Shown piece after piece: positions 34,552 through 41,898 of a stretch of 41,898 nt of DNA. Positions within the stretch are counted from its first letter, which is position 1. Each line of letters starts with the position of its first letter. The DNA is taken from assembly GCF_003671715.1 (NCBI RefSeq), contig NZ_RAIF01000012.1, positions 1,147,502-1,189,399 of the forward strand, in the 5' to 3' direction. The notes under the pieces are model-generated. The model was not told the origin of the DNA. It did no database searches and was given only the letters and a program-made list of their open reading frames with translations. This DNA comes from Streptomyces sp. E2N166 (GTDB lineage Bacteria; Actinomycetota; Actinomycetes; Streptomycetales; Streptomycetaceae). The translations under genes were made by a program, and so were the position numbers.

Positions 34552-35607
34552 TCACGACGACGCCCGCTCCACCAGTTCCGTCGCCAGGACCACCTGGTGC
34601 CGCTCCAGCCCTCGCGAGGCCGCCGGGCGGCGGTCCGCGATCTCGGTGAGCAGCAGGTCTATCATCGCGCGGCCCATCTCCTCGATGGGCTGCCGCACAC
34701 TGGTCAGGGGCGGCTCCATGTGGCGGGCGATGGCCGAGTCGTCGTAGCCGACCAGCGCCACGTCGTCCGGGATGCGCCGGCCCGCCTCGCGCAGGGCCTG
34801 GCGGGCGCCGGCCGCGGTGACGTCCGAGCCGGCGAAGACGGCGTCCAGGTCGGGGCGGCGGCGCAGCAGTTCCACCATGGCGCTGCGCCCGCCCTCCTCC
34901 GTGAAGTCCCCCGCCTCGATCAGCCGCTCGTCCGCGTCGTGGCCCGCGTCGCGCAGGGCCGCGCGGTAGCCGTCGACGCGCCGCTGGGCACCGTAGACGT
35001 CGAGGCGGCCGGTGATGTGCGCGATGTGGCGGCGGCCTCGGGACAGCAGGTGTTCGACGGCCGAGCGGGCGCCGCCGTAGTTGTCCGAGTCCACCGACGC
35101 CAGCGACTCCCGGGCCGAGCGCGGGCCGCTGATCACCGCGGGGATCTCCAGCTGGGACAGCAGGTCGGGCAGCGGGTCGTCGGCGTGCACCGAGACCAGC
35201 AGGACGCCGTCCACGCGGTGCGCGGCCAGGTACTGGGCGAGCCGCTGCCGCTCCCGGTCGCTGCCCGCGAAGATCAGCAGCAGTTGCATCTCGGTGTCGG
35301 ACAGTTCGGCGCCGACGCCCTTCAGCATGTCCGAGAAGTACGGTTCCGCGAAGAAACGGGTCTCCGGCTCGGGCACCACGAGCGCGATGGCGTCCGTGCG
35401 GTTGGCGGCCAGGGCGCGGGCCGCCGTGTTCGGAACGTAGCCGAGTTCCGCGACCGCCGCCTCCACCGCCGCCCGGGTCGCGTCGCTGACCCGGGGCGAG
35501 CCGTTGATCACCCGGGAGACCGTTCCCCTGCCGACGCCCGCCCGTGCCGCCACCTCTTCGAGGGTGGGCCGGCCACCGCTCCGCCCACGCGCTCCGTGGC
35601 TTGCCAT
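34552..35607 (-). CDS. cebR: LacI-family cellobiose repressor CebR
   Basis: The 351-residue product has a LacI helix-turn-helix and hinge (about residues 14-60; TLEEVAARAGVGRGTVSRVINGSPRVS, LGYVPNTAARALA) and a periplasmic-binding-like sensing domain (VDGVLLVSVHADDPLPDLL, VFAGSDVTAAGARQALREAG, PPLTSVRQPIEEMG). CebR represses cellulose-utilisation genes at TGGGAGCGCTCCCA until cellobiose or cellotriose binds; in S. scabies it also controls thaxtomin genes. Matching boxes stand before cebE and bglC here. ATG 35607 has GGAGGCGGAG upstream. It is divergent from cebE with a 363-base spacer; I see no CebR box directly in front of cebR itself. Confidence 0.93.
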   Translation of the reverse strand: MASHGARGRSGGRPTLEEVAARAGVGRGTVSRVINGSPRVSDATRAAVEAAVAELGYVPNTAARALAANRTDAIALVVPEPETRFFAEPYFSDMLKGVGAELSDTEMQLLLIFAGSDRERQRLAQYLAAHRVDGVLLVSVHADDPLPDLLSQLEIPAVISGPRSARESLASVDSDNYGGARSAVEHLLSRGRRHIAHITGRLDVYGAQRRVDGYRAALRDAGHDADERLIEAGDFTEEGGRSAMVELLRRRPDLDAVFAGSDVTAAGARQALREAGRRIPDDVALVGYDDSAIARHMEPPLTSVRQPIEEMGRAMIDLLLTEIADRRPAASRGLERHQVVLATELVERASS

Positions 35608-35970
35608 CGGCTCCGCCTCCCGTCGACACCCCGCACTCTGCGGCTGGCCTGGAATTTAACAGGCCGGTCGGGTGTAATGACCGGCTCCGGGCCGCCGCCC
35701 GCCGCGGAGGGGTGCCTCGACGCCGCTCGCGACGTCCAGTTAACAGGCCGATAACTGAACGCACTTCGTCGCGTCCGCTCCCTTGACACCCCCGCCCGGA
35801 CCGACGACTCTTCAACACATCACTTGTGGGAGCGCTCCCACACTACCTGGCACATACACATCCCGCACGTTCCCCGCCCGAGCCGCAGCGTCGAACGAAC
35901 CACATGAAGCAGCGGTCCCAACCATGTAGTTGGCCGGGGGGTCGGCACGTCAGGGCAACAGGAGGACGCA
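35608..35970. promoter_or_regulatory. cebR-cebE intergenic region with the cebE promoter
   Basis: For cebE, TTGACA (35783-35788) and GACTCT (35806-35811), 17 bases apart, form a good promoter ending just ahead of the CebR box. A leader of about 150 bases follows, with GGAGG before ATG 35971. On the minus strand TAAATT near 35653-35658 may serve cebR. TTAACAGGCCG occurs twice (35656-35666 and 35740-35750). Confidence 0.6.
35825..35842. promoter_or_regulatory. CebR box upstream of cebE
   Basis: TGTGGGAGCGCTCCCACA is a perfect 18-base palindrome around the CebR consensus TGGGAGCGCTCCCA (35827-35840). It starts about seven bases after the predicted transcription start, so bound CebR would block elongation or initiation. 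Confidence 0.95.
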
Positions 35971-37296
35971 ATGCGAGCAGCACGTAATCGATCCGCCCGC
36001 AAGGCGGTGGTCGTCGCGGCCATCGCGTCGCTGGGCGCCGGGCTGCTGGCCGGCTGCGCCGACGACGGCAACGACGAGGACGGCTCGTCGTCGGGCGACA
36101 GCAGCGGCAAGACCACCATCACCCTCGGCCTGTTCGGCACCATGGGCTTCAAGGAGGCGGGCCTCTACGAGGAGTACGAGAAGCTCAACCCCGACATCAA
36201 CATCGAGGAGACCGTCACCGAGCGGAACGAGAACTACTACCCCGCTCTGGTCAACCACCTCACCACCGAGAGCGGCCTCCAGGACGTCCAGGCCATCGAG
36301 GTCGGCAACATCGCCGAGGTCGTCGAGACCCAGGCGGACAAGTTCGCGGACATGGCCAAGGTCGAGGGCGTCCAGCCGAGCAGCTGGCTGGACTGGAAAT
36401 GGAAGCAGGGCGTCACCAAGGACGGCCAGGCGGTCGGCCTCGGCACCGACATCGGCCCGATGGCCATCTGCTACCGCAAGGACCTCTTCGAGAAGGCGGG
36501 CCTGCCGACCGACCGCGACGAGGTCGGCGCGCTGTGGGCCGGGGACTGGAAGAAGTTCGTCGAGACCGGCGAGAAGTACAAGAAGGGTGCCGGCAAGGAC
36601 ACCTACTTCATGGACTCGCCCGGCGGTCTGATCAACGCCATCCTCAGCAGTGAGGAGGAGAAGTTCTACGACTCCTCCGGCGAGGTCATCTACAAGACCA
36701 ACCCCGCCGTCAAGGATGCGTTCGACCTGACGGCGGAGGCCGCGGAGAAGGGCCTGGTCCAGGCGCAGACCCAGTTCCAGCCGGCCTGGGAGCAGACCAT
36801 CTCCAACAACCTGTTCGCCACCGTCGCCTGCCCGCCGTGGATGATCGGCACCATCAAGGGCAAGTCGCAGCCCGACGCGGCCGGCAAGTGGGACGTGGCC
36901 GTGGCCCCGAAGTCCGGCAACTGGGGCGGCTCCTTCCTGGGCGTGCCGAAGAGCGGCAAGAACGTGAAGGAGGCGCAGAAGCTGGTCGCCTGGCTGACCG
37001 CGCCGGAGCAGCAGGCCAAGCTCTTCGCCGTGCAGGGCAGCTTCCCGAGCGCCCCGGCCGCCTACAAGCTTCCCCAGGTGACGGACGCGAAGAACGAGAT
37101 GACCGGTGCCGCGCCGATCGGTGACATCTTCGCCAAGGCCGCCGAGGCCATCCCGGCCCAGGTGATCGGACCGAAGGACCAGATCATCCAGCAGGGTCTG
37201 ACCGACAACGGCGTCATCCTCGTCACCCAGGGCAAGTCGCCCGAGGAGGCCTGGGAGAACGCCACCAAGACCATCGACAACAACCTGGAGAAGTGA
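35971..37296 (+). CDS. cebE: Cellobiose/cellotriose-binding lipoprotein CebE
   Basis: The 441-residue product is an ABC-importer substrate-binding protein of the family-1 sugar type. The signal peptide ends in LLAGC with lipidated C29, followed by an acidic Ser/Gly linker. The body begins ITLGLFGTMGFKEAGLYEEYEK and contains DIGPMAICYRKDLFEKAGLP and the aromatic-rich ACPPWMIGTIKG, which probably contacts sugar. CebE delivers cellobiose and cellotriose to CebFG. It opens the operon, behind the CebR box. The cognate ATPase is not encoded here; the shared MsiK ATPase elsewhere on the chromosome powers such systems in Streptomyces. Confidence 0.93.
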   Translation: MRAARNRSARKAVVVAAIASLGAGLLAGCADDGNDEDGSSSGDSSGKTTITLGLFGTMGFKEAGLYEEYEKLNPDINIEETVTERNENYYPALVNHLTTESGLQDVQAIEVGNIAEVVETQADKFADMAKVEGVQPSSWLDWKWKQGVTKDGQAVGLGTDIGPMAICYRKDLFEKAGLPTDRDEVGALWAGDWKKFVETGEKYKKGAGKDTYFMDSPGGLINAILSSEEEKFYDSSGEVIYKTNPAVKDAFDLTAEAAEKGLVQAQTQFQPAWEQTISNNLFATVACPPWMIGTIKGKSQPDAAGKWDVAVAPKSGNWGGSFLGVPKSGKNVKEAQKLVAWLTAPEQQAKLFAVQGSFPSAPAAYKLPQVTDAKNEMTGAAPIGDIFAKAAEAIPAQVIGPKDQIIQQGLTDNGVILVTQGKSPEEAWENATKTIDNNLEK

Positions 37297-37301
37297 CCGG
37301 A

Positions 37302-38312
37302 ATGACCACCCGGCACGACACCGCCGCGCCCCCCGAGAAGGGGGGCGCGGCCCCGGGCCGACCGCCCGGTGACGCGGTCTCCCCCGAGGCGGCGAGGAAA
37401 CGGGCCCGGCTCTCCCGCCGCTGGCAGCGCGACATGCGCTGGAGCCCGTACGCGTTCGTCGCACCGTTCTTCGTGTTCTTCGCCGCGTTCGGCCTGTTCC
37501 CGCTGATCTACACCGGCTGGGCCTCGCTGCACTCGGTGGAGCTGACGGCGCCCACCGACATGGCGTGGACGGGCCTGGACAACTACACCAGGATCTTCGA
37601 CGACGACTTCTTCTGGAACGCCGCGAAGAACACGCTGACCATCGGCATCATCTCCACGGTGCCGCAGCTGATGATGGCGATGGGCCTCGCGCACATCCTC
37701 AACTACAAGCTGCGCGGCTCCACCTTCTACCGCGTCATCATGCTCGCGCCGTACGCCACGTCGATCGCCGCCGCCGCGCTGGTCTTCGTGCTGCTCTTCG
37801 GCCGCGACTACGGCATGATCAACTGGGTGCTCGACTCGGTGGGCCTGGGCAAGGTCGACTGGCAGAACGACAAGTGGGCGTCCCAGTTCGCCGTCTCGTC
37901 GATCGTCATCTGGCGCTGGACCGGCTACAACGCGCTGATCTACCTGGCGGCGATGCAGGCGATCCCGCAGGACCTGTACGAGTCGGCGGCGCTGGACGGT
38001 GCCAGCCGGTGGCGGCAGTTCATCCACGTCACGCTGCCCGCGCTGCGCCCGACGATCCTGTTCACGGTCGTCGTGTCGACCATCGGCGCCTCGCAGCTCT
38101 TCGGTGAGCCGCTGCTGTTCGACGCCAACAAGGGCGCCTCGGGCGGCGGCCAGCACCAGTTCCAGACGCTCGGCCTGTACCTGTACGAGCAGGGCTGGGT
38201 CAACCAGCACCTGGGCCGCGCCTCCGCGATCGCCTGGACGATGTTCCTGATCCTCATCGTGATCGGGCTCGTCAACTACGTCATCTCGCGCCGGCTGCGC
38301 GCCAGTAGTTAA
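37302..38312 (+). CDS. cebF: Cellobiose ABC importer permease CebF
   Basis: The 336-residue product is a MalF-type permease with six membrane segments after a Pro/Ala/Arg-rich cytoplasmic tail of about 45 residues. The ATPase-contact EAA loop is ESAALDGASRWRQFIHVTLPALRP. It forms the channel with CebG. I chose ATG 37302; an in-frame GTG at 37293 overlaps the cebE stop (GTGA) but has its GGAG only two bases away. The next gene follows after 12 bases. Confidence 0.92.
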   Translation: MTTRHDTAAPPEKGGAAPGRPPGDAVSPEAARKRARLSRRWQRDMRWSPYAFVAPFFVFFAAFGLFPLIYTGWASLHSVELTAPTDMAWTGLDNYTRIFDDDFFWNAAKNTLTIGIISTVPQLMMAMGLAHILNYKLRGSTFYRVIMLAPYATSIAAAALVFVLLFGRDYGMINWVLDSVGLGKVDWQNDKWASQFAVSSIVIWRWTGYNALIYLAAMQAIPQDLYESAALDGASRWRQFIHVTLPALRPTILFTVVVSTIGASQLFGEPLLFDANKGASGGGQHQFQTLGLYLYEQGWVNQHLGRASAIAWTMFLILIVIGLVNYVISRRLRASS

Positions 38313-38324
38313 GGAGAACCGGCC

Positions 38325-39233
38325 GTGACGACGACCCTGACGAAACCCCCGGCCGAGCCGGTGTCCGAGCCTCCGCGGCGGCGCCGCCGGTCCAAGGCGT
38401 CCCGGGCCGGCGGGCAACTGCACGCCGGGCCGATCGCGTACATCATCCTCGCCCTGTTCACGCTCGGCTCGCTGTTCCCGCTGGTGTGGACGGCCATCGC
38501 CGCCTCCCGCGACAACCAGCGCCTGGCCCAGACCCCGCCGCCGCTCTGGTTCGGCTCCAACCTCTTCGACAAGCTGGAGATCGCCTGGACCGACGCCAAC
38601 ATGGGCGAGGCGATCCTCAACACCACGATCGTCGCGGGGATCTCCTCGGCCACCGTCGTCTTCATGGCGACGATCGCCGGTTTCGCCTTCGCCAAGCTGA
38701 AGTTCCGGGGGCGCAACGCGCTGATGCTGGTCGTGGTCGGCACGATGATGGTGCCGCCGCAGCTCAGCGTCATCCCGCTGTACATGATGGTCGCCGAGCT
38801 GGACTGGTCCGACCAGCTCCAGGCGGTGATCTTCCCGTCCCTGGTCAGCGCGTTCGGCGTGTTCTTCATGCGGCAGTACCTGCTCCAGGCGCTGCCGGAC
38901 GAGATCATCGAGGCCGCACGGGTGGACGGAGCCAGCAGCTGGCGGGTGATCTGGCACGTGGTGTTCCCGACGGCGCGGCCCGCGATGGCCGTGCTGGGGA
39001 TGCTGACGTTCGTGCAGGTGTGGAACGACTTCCTGTGGCCGTTCCTGGTGCTGACCCAGAACGGCAACCCGACCGTGCAGGTCGCGGTGGCGGGCCTCGG
39101 CCGCGGCTTCACCCCCGACCAGGCCCTGATCATGGCCGGCGCGCTGCTCGGCACGCTGCCCCTGCTGCTGGTCTTCGCGATCTTCGGCAAGCAGATCGTG
39201 GGCGGCATCATGCAGGGCGCCGTCAAGGGCTGA
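38325..39233 (+). CDS. cebG: Cellobiose ABC importer permease CebG
   Basis: The 302-residue product is a MalG-type permease with six membrane segments after an Arg-rich N-terminus (PPRRRRRSK). The EAA loop reads [24 protein letters not shown]. It pairs with CebF. GTG 38325 follows a good AAGGAGAACC. The cebEFG transcript probably ends at a hairpin 13 bases after the stop. Confidence 0.93.
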   Translation: MTTTLTKPPAEPVSEPPRRRRRSKASRAGGQLHAGPIAYIILALFTLGSLFPLVWTAIAASRDNQRLAQTPPPLWFGSNLFDKLEIAWTDANMGEAILNTTIVAGISSATVVFMATIAGFAFAKLKFRGRNALMLVVVGTMMVPPQLSVIPLYMMVAELDWSDQLQAVIFPSLVSAFGVFFMRQYLLQALPDEIIEAARVDGASSWRVIWHVVFPTARPAMAVLGMLTFVQVWNDFLWPFLVLTQNGNPTVQVAVAGLGRGFTPDQALIMAGALLGTLPLLLVFAIFGKQIVGGIMQGAVKG

Positions 39234-39245
39234 CGCCTCACCTCG

Positions 39246-39273
39246 GGGGCCGGGTCACCGCCGCCCCGGCCCC
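39246..39273 (+). terminator. Hairpin after cebG
   Basis: GGGGCCGGG (39246-39254) pairs with CCCGGCCCC (39265-39273), 9 bp with a 10-base loop. It separates cebEFG from bglC, so bglC may also have its own start of transcription. Confidence 0.6.
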
Positions 39274-39332
39274 GACCTCCCCCCCTCGCCATCACTACAC
39301 GTCGGTCTCTCACGACCCGTCCCGACCTGCTA

Positions 39333-39345
39333 TGGGAGCGCTTCC

Positions 39346-39346
<1 letters not shown>
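39333..39346. promoter_or_regulatory. CebR box overlapping the bglC ribosome-binding site and start
   Basis: TGGGAGCGCTTCCA differs from the CebR consensus at one base. Its left arm supplies GGGAG (39334-39338), seven bases before the ATG, and its last base is the A of the bglC start codon. Confidence 0.92.
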
Positions 39347-40785
<1,439 letters not shown>

Positions 40786-40840
40786 ACCGCCGCCCCCGAA
40801 GGGCCGGGAGCGGCGGAGGGGCGGGGGCGGTGAGGGGGGC

Positions 40841-40871
40841 GGGCGCGGCATTCCACGGGGGTGCCGCGCCC
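40841..40871. terminator. Bidirectional terminator between bglC and the chitinase gene
   Basis: GGGCGCGGCA (40841-40850) pairs perfectly with TGCCGCGCCC (40862-40871) around an 11-base loop, between converging genes. Confidence 0.8.
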
Positions 40872-40895
40872 CGGCCTGTGGAGGTGCGCGCCGGG

Positions 40896-41897
40896 TCAGT
40901 TGTAGGCGGCGAAGGCCTTCGCGAAGGCGTCCTTGTCCTGGTCGATGGAGCTGCACGTCGCGTCGGCCGCGGGCTTCGGGCCGCCCGGGCAGGGCTTGTC
41001 GCGGGTGGCGGACCACATCGACAGCCAGCCGATCCCCTTGGACTCGGCGAACCTCACCAGCTGCGTGGCGTCGTCGACCTTGAAGACCTCGGTGACGACG
41101 TCGTTGACGCCGATCATCGGGGTGACGGCGACCGTCTTCCAGGCCTCGCTGTCGGAGAGGCCGAGGACGCCCTTGACCTGGGCCTGGGTGGCGGTGGCCG
41201 CCTGCTCGGCGTAGGTGCCCATGTCGCCGCTGTAGGCGGGGCCGTAGTCCATCGCCATGATGTTGACGTTGCCGATCTTCACGCCGTTCTTCTCGGCGTC
41301 GGCCAGGAGGTCGACGCCCGCCTGGGTCAGTCCCTCGGGCATGACCGGCAGGGTGAAGGAGACGTCCAGGTCCGGGTGCTTCCTCTGCAGGCCGGCGATG
41401 GCCTGCGAACGGCGGGTGTTGGCGGCCGTGTCGGGCAGGGCGCCACCCTCGACGTCGAAGTCGACCTTGGTCAGCCCGTAGGTGTCCACGACCTTGCCGT
41501 ACGCCGCCGCCAGCGCCTCCGCCGTCGTGCACGTCGTGGCCAGTTCGGAGCCGGCCGCGCCGCCGAAGGAGACGCGGACGTCGCCGCCCTCGGCGCGCAG
41601 GGCGCCTATCTGGTTCGCCACCGCGTCGCTCGCGAGGTCGGTGACGCCGCCCCACTTGGGGGTGCAGCCGCCACCGTCGGTGACGAAGGCGAGGTTGTAG
41701 TTCTTCACGCCGGTCGCCTCGGCACTCGCGACCAGGTCGAAGGCCGGGTAGAGGGAGGTGTCGACGTAGGGCGCGAAACCGGCGCCGGTGGCGGTGCCGT
41801 TGCCGGGGGTCTCGGTGGGCGCGGGGGCGGTGGCCGTGTCGGTCGGCGTCGGCTCGGCGGTGGCCGTGTCGCTCGGAGTGGGGGGCGGCGTGGGCGT
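40896..41897 (-). CDS. GH18 chitinase, C-terminal catalytic part (partial)
   Basis: The gene runs off the right edge; about 333 codons are present. Reading inward from the edge there is a Thr/Pro/Asp-rich linker (TPTPPPTPSDTATAEPTPTD type), typical of Streptomyces chitinases with an outer binding domain, then a GH18 catalytic domain starting FAPYVDTSLYPAFDLV. The catalytic DxDxE is visible in KVDFDVEGG, with VSFGGAAGSELA and NIMAMDYGP as further GH18 stretches and CSSIDQDKDAFAKAFAAYN at the end. It should hydrolyse chitin outside the cell. The N-terminus with signal peptide and probable carbohydrate-binding domain lies beyond the window. A GTG at 41708 is internal, not the real start. Confidence 0.9.
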   Translation of the reverse strand, partial: TPTPPPTPSDTATAEPTPTDTATAPAPTETPGNGTATGAGFAPYVDTSLYPAFDLVASAEATGVKNYNLAFVTDGGGCTPKWGGVTDLASDAVANQIGALRAEGGDVRVSFGGAAGSELATTCTTAEALAAAYGKVVDTYGLTKVDFDVEGGALPDTAANTRRSQAIAGLQRKHPDLDVSFTLPVMPEGLTQAGVDLLADAEKNGVKIGNVNIMAMDYGPAYSGDMGTYAEQAATATQAQVKGVLGLSDSEAWKTVAVTPMIGVNDVVTEVFKVDDATQLVRFAESKGIGWLSMWSATRDKPCPGGPKPAADATCSSIDQDKDAFAKAFAAYN

Positions 41898-41898
41898 C

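Overview
The window is chromosomal DNA from a Streptomyces. G+C is very high (third codon positions almost all G or C), genes are packed in short operons with GTG, TTG and ATGA/GTGA starts, and it carries AdpA with its bldA-dependent TTA codon, a desferrioxamine (desABCD) cluster and a CebR-controlled cellobiose cluster. From memory the gene order follows the S. coelicolor SCO2766-SCO2799 neighbourhood, but AdpA is slightly shorter than I remember for S. coelicolor, so a related species is likely. I see no prophage, insertion sequence, CRISPR array or plasmid function. This is core chromosome, not an island.

Layout. 1-1426: the end of a GT39-like membrane glycosyltransferase and a secreted endonuclease I. 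1439-7399: a minus-strand set of Na+/solute symporter, agmatinase-family ureohydrolase and ThDP-dependent decarboxylase-like enzyme, with a divergent PucR regulator; I read it as a candidate arginine/guanidino-compound pathway. 7461-8249: a conserved phosphatase-like protein. 8280-12022 (minus): TetR regulator, acyl-CoA dehydrogenase, TesB thioesterase and a CDF metal transporter. 12119-17840 (plus): a leucine/branched-chain catabolic operon (methylcrotonyl-CoA carboxylase beta and alpha, HMG-CoA lyase, AcdH) divergent from the TetR gene, with two 16-bp near-palindromes between them.

17905-25126: the iron region. One iron box precedes desE (siderophore lipoprotein) and a siderophore-interacting reductase; a second, perfect iron box precedes desA-desB-desC-desD, whose reading frames all overlap. 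25215-29998: amino-sugar metabolism, with a secreted GH20 hexosaminidase, a DUF4429/SHOCT protein, a small unknown protein and GlmS. 30174-31679: a half-length SatP-like membrane protein, a universal stress protein and a small membrane protein.

32067-34206: adpA, then orn (apparently leaderless) and tRNA-His. 34552-40785: cebR, cebEFG and bglC, for uptake and hydrolysis of cello-oligosaccharides, with CebR boxes before cebE and across the ribosome-binding site of bglC. 40896-end: the catalytic part of a GH18 chitinase that continues past the window.

The most useful second looks are the arginine-type pathway hypothesis, the CebR box merged with the bglC translation start, the in-frame A_AAA_AAC heptamer in glmS, the small gene in front of glmS, two intergenic segments that look like dispersed Streptomyces repeats, and the remnant-like, repeat-containing stretch behind tRNA-His. 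None of these can be proven from this window alone.
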